Shown here: positions 24,053 to 32,170 of the stretch, in pieces
Position numbering within the stretch: the first letter of the stretch is position 1
Layout: each line of letters begins with the position of its first letter
Assembly: GCF_900091555.1 (NCBI RefSeq)
Contig: NZ_FMCX01000009.1
Span: 111,358-175,357, forward strand
DNA length: 64,000 nucleotides
DNA from: Micromonospora mirobrigensis
GTDB taxonomy: Bacteria; Actinomycetota; Actinomycetes; Mycobacteriales; Micromonosporaceae
Direction: 5' to 3'
Made by a program: the position numbers and the translations under genes
The notes under the pieces: generated by a model
What the model saw: the letters and a program-made list of their open reading frames with translations, nothing else
Told to the model about the DNA's origin: nothing
The model's database searches: none

Positions 24053-25462
24053 CTACGCATGCCGGCTCACCGGCTCCTTGGCACCACGCTCGGCGATCTC
24101 CTGAGCGGCCTCGAAGTAGCTGGTGGCACCCCGGGATCCAGGATCGTAGGTCATCACCGACTGGCCGTAGCTGGGCGCCTCGGAGACTCGGACGTTGCGG
24201 GGGATCACCGCCTGGAGCACCTTGTCCCCGAAGTGGTTCCGCACGTCCTGCTCGACGGCGTCGGCCAGCCGGGTACGCCGGTCGTACATGGTCAGCAGGA
24301 TCGTGGAGACCTCCAGCGCCGGGTTGAGGTGCTGCCGGACCAGGTTGATGTTGTTGATCAGCTGGTTGAGGCCCTCCAGCGCGTAGTACTCGCACTGAAT
24401 GGGGATCAGCACCTCCTGCGCGGCGACCAACGCGTTGACGGTCAGCAGGCCGAGCGACGGCGGGCAGTCGATGAAGACGTAGTCGAAGGTGCCCGGGTAG
24501 GCCGCGATCGCCCGGGCGAGCCGGGACTCCCGGGCCACCACCGAGACCAGCTCGATCTCCGCGCCGGCCAGGTCGATGGTGGCCGGTACGCACCAGAGGT
24601 TGGGGATGCCCTCCACCGTCTGGGCCACCTCGGCGAGCGGCACGCTGTTGATCAGGCAGTCGTAGACGTCCGGGATGCCGGTGTGGTGCGGCACGTCCAG
24701 GCCCGTGGAGGCGTTGCCCTGCGGGTCGAGGTCGATCACCAGCACCCGGTTGCCGTGCAGGGCGAGCGCCACCGCCAGGTTGACCGCGGTGGTGGTCTTA
24801 CCCACCCCGCCCTTCTGGTTCGCGACGCACATGATCCGCGTCCGCTCCGGCCGAGGCATGGTCACCTCGCCACTCGGATTCAGGACCTGCACGGCACGCC
24901 TCGCCTCCATAGCCAACGGTGGGTCATCCTCTTCGCGGGTCGGGGTTTCACGTGAAACGTATGCGGGATCGTCCGGTTGAGCGTACGGGGCGACGGCGGC
25001 GGGAGCGTTCCCCACAACGGTCGCGTCGGGTACGGATCCGACGGTTGGCTGCGCCGGCACGACCACGGTGGCCGTGGCGGGCTCGAATCGGGCCGAGGCT
25101 GCCGCGTTACGGCGCGGCTGGACCGGGCGCACCTCGGGAGCGTTCACCGGCCGGAGGGGCGCCTCACCCCGGCCACCGGCCTGCTCCGCGGGCTCAGCAC
25201 CAGTCCCGCTGCCCGTCGGCCCCTGACCGGTGACGGCCGTAGGTCCCTGGCCGGAGATGGCCGTAGCCCTCTGGTCGGTGTCGCCCGTAGGGGAAGCCGC
25301 TCCACCGACGATCGGAACGTCCCGCCGAACGACCGGGGCGCAGTCCGACGCGGAAGCAACCGGATCACCCGGGTGGTCGGTTTCACGTGAAACGGAGTCT
25401 GTTGTGGAGGCTCCGTCCGGCCCGGTCACCCGTGGTTCGTCGTACCTGCCGTCGTCATGCAC
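24053..25462 (-). CDS. parA: Chromosome partitioning ATPase ParA (Soj)
   Basis: Up to 469 residues. The deviant Walker A motif KGGVGKTTT is followed by VIDLDPQGNASTGLD and the Walker B-like FIDCPPSLGLLTVNAL; the core starts near MPRPERTRIMCVANQ. The N-terminal extension of about 190 residues is low complexity (repeated TGQGPT) and twice contains VSRET, which is exactly what a parS site spells in this frame. Mycobacterial ParA also has VSRET upstream of its core. The start is therefore uncertain: ATG 25462 gives the longest form and ATG 24910 (MEARRAVQVL) a 285-residue core; I list the long form. Confidence 0.85.
   Translation of the reverse strand: MHDDGRYDEPRVTGPDGASTTDSVSRETDHPGDPVASASDCAPVVRRDVPIVGGAASPTGDTDQRATAISGQGPTAVTGQGPTGSGTGAEPAEQAGGRGEAPLRPVNAPEVRPVQPRRNAAASARFEPATATVVVPAQPTVGSVPDATVVGNAPAAVAPYAQPDDPAYVSRETPTREEDDPPLAMEARRAVQVLNPSGEVTMPRPERTRIMCVANQKGGVGKTTTAVNLAVALALHGNRVLVIDLDPQGNASTGLDVPHHTGIPDVYDCLINSVPLAEVAQTVEGIPNLWCVPATIDLAGAEIELVSVVARESRLARAIAAYPGTFDYVFIDCPPSLGLLTVNALVAAQEVLIPIQCEYYALEGLNQLINNINLVRQHLNPALEVSTILLTMYDRRTRLADAVEQDVRNHFGDKVLQAVIPRNVRVSEAPSYGQSVMTYDPGSRGATSYFEAAQEIAERGAKEPVSRHA
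24945..24958. promoter_or_regulatory. parS site 5, inside the parA reading frame
   Basis: Perfect GTTTCACGTGAAAC, coding for Val-Ser-Arg-Glu-Thr in the N-terminal extension of ParA (YVSRETP). Confidence 0.93.
25380..25393. promoter_or_regulatory. parS site 6, inside the parA reading frame
   Basis: Perfect GTTTCACGTGAAAC, coding for the first VSRET of the extended ParA (SVSRETD). Confidence 0.93.
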
Positions 25463-25603
25463 CTGTCATCCCTGCCCGCTCCGGATGTCGGTCCGCACCT
25501 CGTCAACTCGCCGCGCGCCCACTCCGTGGAGCGGTCGGCCCACCGGGAGCGGCCGGGACCACAGCCCTCAGGCACCGTCCGCTCCACACTATCGACGCGC
25601 GCC

Positions 25604-25633
25604 AGCCTACGGCGGACGGGCGCAGCCGGTCCA
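25604..25633 (-). promoter_or_regulatory. Candidate parAB promoter
   Basis: On the minus strand TGGACC (25628-25633), an 18-base spacer and TAGGCT (25604-25609), about 140 bases before ATG 25462. It is the best housekeeping-type promoter in the 337-base gap between parA and rsmG. Confidence 0.4.
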
Positions 25634-25763
25634 TGTCGGGTGCTCATCCCGTTACGTATCCAACGACGGAAAGCCGGCCCGGAAGCCGGCGGCTGAGGAA
25701 GCGGAACGGGAGCGCGCCGAGCGACCTCCGGCGCCACCCCGCATCAACGGTCCGGGAGGAGCA

Positions 25764-25792
25764 GCGGGGGCGGGATCGCATCCCGCCCCCGC
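25764..25792 (-). terminator. Hairpin terminator after rsmG
   Basis: A perfect 13-bp stem (25764-25776 and 25780-25792) with a three-base loop, starting 7 bases after the rsmG stop. It has no T-tract. It separates the rpmH-to-rsmG operon from parAB. Confidence 0.7.
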
Positions 25793-25799
25793 CCACTAC

Positions 25800-26732
25800 T
25801 CACCGGCCGCGGCCACCGCCGCGCCGCGCGGGCCGGGCCCGTCGGGTCGCCGCCTTCACCGCCGGCGGGACCACCATCCGCTCCCGGACGATCTCCACCA
25901 CCGTGGCGGGCGGGTCGATGACTCCGACGCCGCACCGGTGCACCGTCGGCCCGCCACCGCCGGCCCGGGCCACCGCGTCGGCGTGCTGGTCGATCTCCTC
26001 CTGTGCCGAGGCGCCCTTGAGGGCGATCAGCCGGCCACCACGGACGGCGAGCGGGAGGCACCAGCCGGCGAGCCGGTCCAGCGGGGCCACCGCGCGGGCG
26101 GTCACCACGTCGCCGCTGAACGGGCCGACGCCGGTGGAACCGGAGGCGGCCTCGTCGGCGCGGCCCCGGAAGACACGGACCGAACGGGCCAGTCCGAGTT
26201 GCTGCACCGCCTCGACGAGGAAGGAGGTCCGGCGGGCGAGCGGCTCGATCAGGGTGACCGTGAGGTCGGGCCGGGCGATGGCCAGCACCAGGCCGGGCAG
26301 CCCGGCGCCGGAGCCGACGTCGAGGACGGTGGCGCCCTCGGGGATCCGCTCGGCCATCGCGGCGCAGTTCAGCAGGTGCCGGTCCCACATCCGGGGTGCC
26401 TCGCGCGGACCGATCAGGCCGCGGACCACCCCGTCGGTGGCCAGCAGCTCCGCGTACGCGGCAGCCAGGTCGAGCCGGTCGCCGAAGAGGGTACGGGCGG
26501 CGTCCGCCAGCTCGGCGGGGAGCACCACCTCCGACGGTGCCGGAACGTCAGCCACCTCCGGTCCGTCGACAACGTCCGACGGCGGCGCGGAGAGGTCCGA
26601 CGGCGGGCCGGCAACCTCCTCCGAGGTGGACGAGGCCGGGACAGCAGAGGGGGGCGGGACGGCCGCCGAGGACGGGACAGCGGACGGCCCGGGCGGCGTA
26701 CCACCCGGGCCGGTCAGGTTCTCGTGGGTCAC
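25800..26732 (-). CDS. rsmG: 16S rRNA (guanine(527)-N(7))-methyltransferase RsmG
   Basis: 310 residues. The S-adenosylmethionine site is VLDVGSGAGLPGLVLAIA (about 138-155) with MWDRHLLNC upstream and VTARAVAPLDRLAGW downstream, typical of RsmG/GidB. It methylates G527 of 16S rRNA; loss gives low-level streptomycin resistance in other bacteria. The first about 70 residues are a Pro/Ser/Ala-rich extension with an imperfect PPSxV repeat, longer than usual, so the real start could be internal. It starts four bases after khpB. Confidence 0.92.
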   Translation of the reverse strand: MTHENLTGPGGTPPGPSAVPSSAAVPPPSAVPASSTSEEVAGPPSDLSAPPSDVVDGPEVADVPAPSEVVLPAELADAARTLFGDRLDLAAAYAELLATDGVVRGLIGPREAPRMWDRHLLNCAAMAERIPEGATVLDVGSGAGLPGLVLAIARPDLTVTLIEPLARRTSFLVEAVQQLGLARSVRVFRGRADEAASGSTGVGPFSGDVVTARAVAPLDRLAGWCLPLAVRGGRLIALKGASAQEEIDQHADAVARAGGGGPTVHRCGVGVIDPPATVVEIVRERMVVPPAVKAATRRARPARRGGGRGR

Positions 26733-26736
26733 CCGG

Positions 26737-27318
26737 TCAGTCCGCCGGCCGTACGACGATGCGCCGGCTGGGCTCGACGCCCTCCGACTCGCTCTGCACG
26801 CCGCTCATCGCGTTGACGACGTCGTGCACGCACTTGCGCTCGAACGCGGACATCGGCTCCAGCCGCACCGGCTCGCCGTACTCCTTGACCTTCTCGACGG
26901 CGTTCTTGGCGACCGCGGCGAGTTCCTTGCGACGGTTGGCGCGGTAGCCGCCCACGTCGAGCAGGAGCCGGCTGGGGGTGCCGGTCTGACGGAACACGGC
27001 GAGCCGGGCCAGTTCCTGGAGCGCCTCGAGGGTGGCGCCGCGCTGGCCGACCAGGTTCTGGAGGCCGTCGCCGACGACCTCGACCATCGGGCGGCCGCCG
27101 GAGACCAGCTCGTCGATGTCGCCGTCGTAGTCGAGGATGTCGAGCAGCCCCTCGACGTAGTCGGCCGCGATCTCGCTCTGCCGGAACAGCTCGCTCTCGG
27201 CCGGGGCCTTCTTCTCCCGGGTGCCGCCCTCGGTCTCCTCGACCTCGTCCCGCCCCTCGGCGGTCGCGGTCTCGTCGTCCAGCTCGGGCTCGGCGCTGGG
27301 AATGCTGGTGTCGGTCAC
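26737..27318 (-). CDS. khpB: RNA-binding protein KhpB/Jag (KH and R3H domains)
   Basis: 193 residues. An acidic N-terminal region of about 50 residues leads into a KH domain (VEVVGDGLQNLVGQRGATLEALQELARLAV, about 83-115) and a C-terminal R3H domain (EPVRLEPMSAFERKCVHDVVNAM, about 153-175). Jag/KhpB binds RNA with KhpA and is routinely encoded after yidC. It is 219 bases from yidC; that gap has no other gene. GTG start. Confidence 0.93.
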   Translation of the reverse strand: MTDTSIPSAEPELDDETATAEGRDEVEETEGGTREKKAPAESELFRQSEIAADYVEGLLDILDYDGDIDELVSGGRPMVEVVGDGLQNLVGQRGATLEALQELARLAVFRQTGTPSRLLLDVGGYRANRRKELAAVAKNAVEKVKEYGEPVRLEPMSAFERKCVHDVVNAMSGVQSESEGVEPSRRIVVRPAD

Positions 27319-27537
27319 GGTCTCATCTCCGTACTCGCTCGGCCGGACCGTCGGGTCCGCTGGTTTCCCGGGGCCGGCGGGAGGTCGCCGGTGCCCACGG
27401 GCACGTCTGGTACGGGCAGTCTCGCCCGCGACCGCGCCACGCGCGGTGGGTTCCGCCTCCGGCGCCTGCGCTGGTGCGCGGCGGCTCGGTCGACGGAACC
27501 GGCCGCCGCCGGGTTGCCCCGGCGGCGGCCGCAGTCC

Positions 27538-28536
27538 TCAGCCCTGGCGCTTGGCCGGGCGGCTCTTCTTCGGGTTGACCGGGCGGGCGCCCGGCTTCGG
27601 GCCGGCGACCTTCGGCGCGACCGGCTCCGCCGGCACTTGGGCGGCGGGTTTGCGGCCGAACAGGCCACCACCGGCCTTCGCCGGCTGCACCGGGCCACGG
27701 GCGCCGGCCTTGGTGGCGGTCGCCTTGGTGTTGGCGGTCACCAGCGGCGGGAACTTCCGCAGCACCCACTGCTGCTGGCCGAGGGTGAAGAGGTTGTTGG
27801 TGACCCAGTAGATGATCACGCCGATCGGGAAGATCGAGCCGGAGACCAGGAGCGAGAGCGGGATGCCGTAGAGCATCAACCGCTGCACCATCCGCTGCTG
27901 CGGGTCCTCGGCCCAACCGGTCTTGAGGATCATCTGACGGCTGGTCAGGTAGGTGGTGCCCATCATGACCAGGACCAGAATGCCGGCGATCACCTTGACG
28001 GTGGTGCCGTTGGCGTTCAGCGCGGCAAGCTCGTCGGCGGTGGAGCCGAACTTGCCGGCGATCGGGGCGGTGAAGAGCTTCGCGCTGGAGGCGCTGTTGA
28101 ACTGCTCGACCGCCCAGCCGTAGAGCGTCTTGTTGTTCTCGCTCTTGCCCGGGTCGAGGCGGCGCAGCACGTGGAAGAGGCCGAGGAAGACCGGGATCTG
28201 GAGGAACATCGGAAGGCAGCCCATGAGCGGGTTGGCCTTTTCCTTCCGGTAGAGCTCCATCATCTCCTTCTGGAGCGTCTCCCGGTCACCCTTGTGCTTC
28301 TCCTGGAGCTCCTTGACCTTGGGCTGGAGCGCCTGCATGGCCCGCTGCGACTTGATCTGCTTCACGAAGACCGGGAAGAGGATCACCCGGACCGTGACCA
28401 CCAGGAAGACGATGGAGAGGATCCAGGCCCAGTTGGTACCGAGCACCGCGCCGACCGGCACCCCGATGGCGTCCCAGGCCGAGTGCCAGGTCAGCAGGAT
28501 CCACGAGATCGCGTAGTAGATCCAGTCGAGACTCAA
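27538..28536 (-). CDS. yidC: Membrane protein insertase YidC
   Basis: 332 residues, Gram-positive/actinobacterial length. Five hydrophobic helices are seen, with the cytoplasmic coiled loop VKQIKSQRAMQALQPKVKELQEKHKGD (about 58-84) and the conserved MGCLPMFLQIPVFLGLFHVLR. The tail is basic (KKSRPAKRQG), as in ribosome-binding YidC. The start appears to be TTG 28536 with GGAG nine bases upstream. It inserts membrane proteins alone or with SecYEG. The gene lies 3 bases after yidD. Confidence 0.95.
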   Translation of the reverse strand: MSLDWIYYAISWILLTWHSAWDAIGVPVGAVLGTNWAWILSIVFLVVTVRVILFPVFVKQIKSQRAMQALQPKVKELQEKHKGDRETLQKEMMELYRKEKANPLMGCLPMFLQIPVFLGLFHVLRRLDPGKSENNKTLYGWAVEQFNSASSAKLFTAPIAGKFGSTADELAALNANGTTVKVIAGILVLVMMGTTYLTSRQMILKTGWAEDPQQRMVQRLMLYGIPLSLLVSGSIFPIGVIIYWVTNNLFTLGQQQWVLRKFPPLVTANTKATATKAGARGPVQPAKAGGGLFGRKPAAQVPAEPVAPKVAGPKPGARPVNPKKSRPAKRQG

Positions 28537-28539
28537 TTC

Positions 28540-28824
28540 TCAGACTCCAGTCGCATCGGCACGGCGGCGGCCGCCCGGCTCCGGCACCGGGTCATGTCCA
28601 CCGGGGTGGAAAGGGTGGCAGCGCGACAACCGCCGGACCGTCAGGCCGGCTCCCCGGAGCGCGCCGTGCCGGGTCACCGCCTCCAGGGCGTACGCACTGC
28701 ACGACGGGTAGAACCGACAGCGGGCCGGCAGCGCCGGGCTTATCCACCGACGGTACGCGACGATGGGCGCGATCAGCACCCGGGCACCGGCGGTCGGCGG
28801 TGTGGAATCGGGTCCGCGGGTCAT
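28540..28824 (-). CDS. yidD: Membrane protein insertion efficiency factor YidD
   Basis: 94 residues. The family core is YRRWISPALPARCRFYPSCSAYALEAVTRHG and CHPFHPGGHDPVP, with all three usual cysteines. The ATG overlaps the rnpA stop (ATGA at 28821-28824). It aids YidC-mediated insertion. Confidence 0.93.
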   Translation of the reverse strand: MTRGPDSTPPTAGARVLIAPIVAYRRWISPALPARCRFYPSCSAYALEAVTRHGALRGAGLTVRRLSRCHPFHPGGHDPVPEPGGRRRADATGV

Positions 28825-29231
28825 CGCGACCGCCGTCCCCGGGAGGCCCGCGCGGCGGCGATCGCCGCGTCGAGATCGGTGCCGAGCCGGGCGTACGACG
28901 TGTCGGCCGCCGAGGGCTGGGCGCGTACGACCAGGGTGGTGCCGGCGGGCAGCCCGGTCAGCCGCTCGCGGACCAGGTGCCGCAGTCGACGGCGGACCTT
29001 GTTGCGGACCACCGCCGACCCGACGGCCTTGGACACGACGAAGCCGGCGCGGGTCGGTGCGGAGTTCTCCTCCGCGACCCGCGCCGGCTCCGGCGAGAGT
29101 GCTGCGTCGCCGTCCGGCTCGGCGGGCAGGGTCAGGTGGACCACGACGGCGCCTCGCCCGGCGCGTCGGCCACCGCGGACCGCTGCGGCGAAGTCGTTAC
29201 TGCGCCGCAGTCGCTGTGCGGCTGCCAGCAC
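28821..29231 (-). CDS. rnpA: Ribonuclease P protein component
   Basis: 136 residues, slightly long because of an insertion around residues 40-70. The start LAAAQRLRRSNDFAAAVRGG and the RNA-binding signature RNKVRRRLRHLVRERL (about 86-101) identify RnpA, the protein subunit of RNase P that matures the 5' ends of tRNAs. GTG start, 36 bases after rpmH. Confidence 0.93.
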   Translation of the reverse strand: MLAAAQRLRRSNDFAAAVRGGRRAGRGAVVVHLTLPAEPDGDAALSPEPARVAEENSAPTRAGFVVSKAVGSAVVRNKVRRRLRHLVRERLTGLPAGTTLVVRAQPSAADTSYARLGTDLDAAIAAARASRGRRSR

Positions 29232-29267
29232 GACTGACCACGCCCCCGGTACCGGACCTGTTCGGCG

Positions 29268-29405
29268 TCAGGCCGACAGGCGGGTGCGGCCCTTGGCGCG
29301 ACGGGTCGACAGGATGGCGCGGCCGGCACGGGTGCGCATGCGCAGCCGGAAGCCGTGGGTCTTCGCGCGCCGGCGGTTGTTCGGCTGGAAGGTGCGCTTG
29401 CTCAC
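29268..29405 (-). CDS. rpmH: 50S ribosomal protein L34
   Basis: 45 residues, nearly all basic: SKRTFQPNNRRRAKTHGFRLRMRTRAGR and so on, an unmistakable L34. It starts with GTG 29405; the frame is open upstream but L34 always begins here. It is the first gene of the leftward operon. Confidence 0.97.
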   Translation of the reverse strand: MSKRTFQPNNRRRAKTHGFRLRMRTRAGRAILSTRRAKGRTRLSA

Positions 29406-29593
29406 GTCAGGCTCTCCGTTTTCGTACGCGTCCCAGGCGCGGGATCGCCGGGGTCGTGTGGTGGTCCAGGCCACCTCGGCGGGTGGCCTCCGATCGGTGC
29501 TGCCCGGGGGAGCGGGACCTCGGCGATGCGGGGGAGCCACCGCGGACAGCAAGCACCCATCACCCTAGCAGAGGGCGAGAGAGCAGCCGCTCC

Positions 29594-29622
29594 AGCCTAC
29601 GCAGGGGGGCAATGACCGTCAA
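29594..29622 (-). promoter_or_regulatory. rpmH operon promoter
   Basis: On the minus strand TTGACG (29617-29622), 17 bases, TAGGCT (29594-29599). The transcript would have a leader of about 180 bases before rpmH. A second -10-like TAGGGT lies about 30 bases downstream. Confidence 0.65.
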
Positions 29623-29705
29623 ACATCACACCGCCGGGCACCGGACAGCCGCGACCGAAGGGGCGGTTTTCGCTGATGCCGCAAGGGGCGGCGGTGCGTC
29701 GCCGG

Positions 29706-29735
29706 TTGATGCCGTGCCACCCGCGCTGTTAGCGT
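29706..29735 (+). promoter_or_regulatory. Candidate dnaA promoter
   Basis: TTGATG (29706-29711), 18 bases, TAGCGT (29730-29735), giving a leader of about 300 bases. The rest of the 633-base rpmH-dnaA gap holds only this, the rpmH promoter and the DnaA boxes at 29901. Confidence 0.5.
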
Positions 29736-29900
29736 GCGCGTTTGCGGTCGGCGGCGGTGCGGAAGTGTCGCCGAGCGGCAAGACCGGACAAGGTCGTGAA
29801 TCGTTCGGCACGGTGAACCCGCTTCAGCCCCCGCCCAGACCTGGGGGGCAGGTCCGACCCGCGTCCGGCGGGCGGCCACAATCGGTCGGTACACACAGGC

Positions 29901-29920
29901 TGTGGATAACTTGTGGATGA
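29901..29920 (-). promoter_or_regulatory. DnaA boxes in the dnaA leader
   Basis: TTATCCACA (29901-29909) is a perfect box; TCATCCACA (29912-29920) follows two bases later. Boxes here are usual for DnaA autoregulation. Confidence 0.65.
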
Positions 29921-30038
29921 CGACCGGTCAGCCGTCCGGGTGGGTGCTCACACCCCCGCTCGACGCGATGGCGGGCCCGGTACGGCCAGCTGGCTAACAG
30001 CGGCGACCGGGAGCAGAGGCGAGGGGGGTGGCACGACG

Positions 30039-32063
30039 GTGGCCGGTTCGACCGACCTTGCCGCGGTGTGGACGGCGACCACGGATGAGCTCGCCGACGA
30101 GATCATCTCCGCCCAGCAGCGGGCGTACCTGCGCCTCACCCGGCTGCGTGCGATCGTCGAGGACACCGCCCTGCTCTCCGTCCCGGACGCGTTCACCCGG
30201 GACGTGATCGAGTCCCGGCTGCGGCCGGCCATCACCGAGGCGCTCACCCGCCGGCTGGGCCGGCCGATCCAGGTCGCGGTCACCGTGCGGGTCCCCGAGG
30301 ATCCGGCGGCCCGGCCCGCCGGCACCGTGTACCGCAGCGCCCCCGAGCCCGCCCCCGGCTACGAGCCGGCGGCCGAGCTGCGCCCGGACGGTTCCGGTGC
30401 GGCGGTCGGCCGCCCGGCCGGCTACCCGGCGCCCGACTACCCGGACCACGGCTACGACCACTCCACCGGTTACGACCAGGCCCCCGGCTACGACCAGACG
30501 CCCGGTTACGACCAGCCCCCCGGCTACGACCGCGCGCCGAGCTACGACCAGCCCGCGGCGGGCCGCCCCGGGACCACCGGTCCCGCCGAGCCGGCCGGCC
30601 GGGGCGGGTCCGGCGAGGAGACCACCGATCCCGGTCGTTCCGAGCAGCGCCCCGAGCCGGAGCGGCTCGACCGGCGGCCGGAGCAGGAGCACCAGGGCAC
30701 GCGGCGGGACACCGGCCGCCAGGGCGGCGAGGGTCGGCGACCGCTGATCCCGGCCAGCCGGGACGCCCAGGAGACCCTCTTCGGCACGTTCGACGAGCCG
30801 ACCGCCGCGCCGGCCCGCTCCGGCCCGCCCCGGCGTGGCTTCGACGACCGGGCGCGCGGTGAGCAGTCCGACGGCCGTGGCTTCGAGCCCCGCTACCGGG
30901 AGGAGGCCCGCGCACCGCGCGACCCGCAGCCCCCGAGCGGACACTCGGGTGGGACCGACAGCGGCCCGGGCCGGGGTGGTGCGGATCACCGTCCCGGCGG
31001 TCGGGACGACCGGCGGCCCGGCGCGGACGGCGGCGGCAACCGGCTCAACCCGAAGTACATGTTCGAGACGTTCGTCATCGGCTCGTCGAACCGGTTCGCC
31101 CACGCGGCGAGCGTGGCGGTGGCCGAGTCCCCGGCGAAGGCGTACAACCCGCTGTTCATCTACGGCAGCTCCGGGCTGGGCAAGACCCACCTGCTGCACG
31201 CCATCGGGCACTACGCCACGACGCTGGGCAACGCCCGCTCGGTCCGGTACGTCTCGACCGAGGAGTTCACCAACGACTTCATCAACTCGCTGCGGGACGA
31301 CAAGACCAGCGCGTTCCAGCGGCGCTACCGGGACGTGGACATCCTCCTGATCGACGACATCCAGTTCCTGGAGAACCGGGAGCGGACGCAGGAGGAGTTC
31401 TTCCACACCTTCAACACCCTGCACAACGCGAACAAGCAGATCGTGATCACCTCCGACCGGTCGCCGAAGCAGCTGGCGACGCTGGAGGACCGGCTGCGGA
31501 CCCGCTTCGAGTGGGGCCTGCTGGCCGACATCCAGCCGCCGGACCTGGAGACGCGGATCGCGATCCTCCAGAAGAAGGCGGCCCAGGAGCGGCTGTACGC
31601 GCCCCCGGACGTGCTGGAGTTCATCGCCTCCCGGGTGTCGAACTCGATCCGGGAGCTGGAGGGCGCGCTGATCCGGGTCACCGCCTTCGCCAGCCTCACC
31701 CGCTCGACGGTGGAGCTGTCGCTGGCCGAGGAGGTGCTGCGGGACTTCATCCCGGACGGCGCCGGCCCGGAGATCACCGCCGACCAGATCATGGTCTCGA
31801 CCTCGGAGTACTTCGGGGTGAGCCTTGAGGACCTGCGCGGGCACTCCCGCTCCCGGGTGCTGGTGAACGCCCGCCAGGTGGCCATGTACCTGTGCCGGGA
31901 GCTGACCGACCTGTCGCTGCCCCGGATCGGGCAGGCGTTCGGCGGCCGGGACCACACCACGGTGATGCACGCCGACCGCAAGATCCGCCAGCAGATGGCC
32001 GAGCGGCGCTCGCTCTACAACCAGATCGCCGAGCTGACCAACCGGATCAAGCAGAACACCTGA
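30039..32063 (+). CDS. dnaA: Chromosomal replication initiator protein DnaA
   Basis: 674 residues from GTG 30039 (AGSTDLAAVWTATTDELADEI), with GAGGGGGG upstream; the frame is open back to 29913. Domain I is about 1-90. Domain II is very long (about 90-340), Gly/Pro/Arg-rich, and has six copies of a GYDQxP-like hexapeptide at about 138-172. The AAA+ domain has Walker A GSSGLGKT (376-383) and Walker B ILLIDD. Domain IV carries the box-binding signature FGGRDHTTVMHA. It opens oriC, which lies just downstream. Confidence 0.96.
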   Translation: MAGSTDLAAVWTATTDELADEIISAQQRAYLRLTRLRAIVEDTALLSVPDAFTRDVIESRLRPAITEALTRRLGRPIQVAVTVRVPEDPAARPAGTVYRSAPEPAPGYEPAAELRPDGSGAAVGRPAGYPAPDYPDHGYDHSTGYDQAPGYDQTPGYDQPPGYDRAPSYDQPAAGRPGTTGPAEPAGRGGSGEETTDPGRSEQRPEPERLDRRPEQEHQGTRRDTGRQGGEGRRPLIPASRDAQETLFGTFDEPTAAPARSGPPRRGFDDRARGEQSDGRGFEPRYREEARAPRDPQPPSGHSGGTDSGPGRGGADHRPGGRDDRRPGADGGGNRLNPKYMFETFVIGSSNRFAHAASVAVAESPAKAYNPLFIYGSSGLGKTHLLHAIGHYATTLGNARSVRYVSTEEFTNDFINSLRDDKTSAFQRRYRDVDILLIDDIQFLENRERTQEEFFHTFNTLHNANKQIVITSDRSPKQLATLEDRLRTRFEWGLLADIQPPDLETRIAILQKKAAQERLYAPPDVLEFIASRVSNSIRELEGALIRVTAFASLTRSTVELSLAEEVLRDFIPDGAGPEITADQIMVSTSEYFGVSLEDLRGHSRSRVLVNARQVAMYLCRELTDLSLPRIGQAFGGRDHTTVMHADRKIRQQMAERRSLYNQIAELTNRIKQNT

Positions 32064-32091
32064 GGTCCACCCGTACCCTCGCTCCACCCGT

Positions 32092-32120
32092 GACGCCCGG
32101 CCGTTCTCCGGCCGGGCGTC
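32092..32120 (+). terminator. dnaA terminator
   Basis: A perfect 11-bp GC stem (32092-32102 and 32110-32120) with a seven-base loop, followed by TTCG, 28 bases after the dnaA stop. Confidence 0.8.
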
Positions 32121-32170
32121 TTCGCGTACGCACGAGAGAAAGGCCGCCGGAGGACGGCCGTGACTTGACT

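Noticed and set aside
22562..24955. A 797-codon frame on the plus strand over parB/parA and the parS tract
   Set aside because: A shadow of parB and parA; no ribosome site or domain.
27319..27537. A possible gene between yidC and khpB
   Set aside because: 219 bases with no frame of convincing codon bias; left as spacer.
25387..29568. A 1,393-codon open frame on the plus strand
   Set aside because: It runs opposite to rpmH, rnpA, yidD, yidC, khpB and rsmG, all clearly identified. It has no recognisable domain and only reflects the lack of stop codons in GC-rich DNA.
30039..32063. Possible intein in DnaA because of its 674-residue length
   Set aside because: The extra length is a low-complexity domain II before the AAA+ domain; no Cys start, TxxH or His-Asn end is seen.
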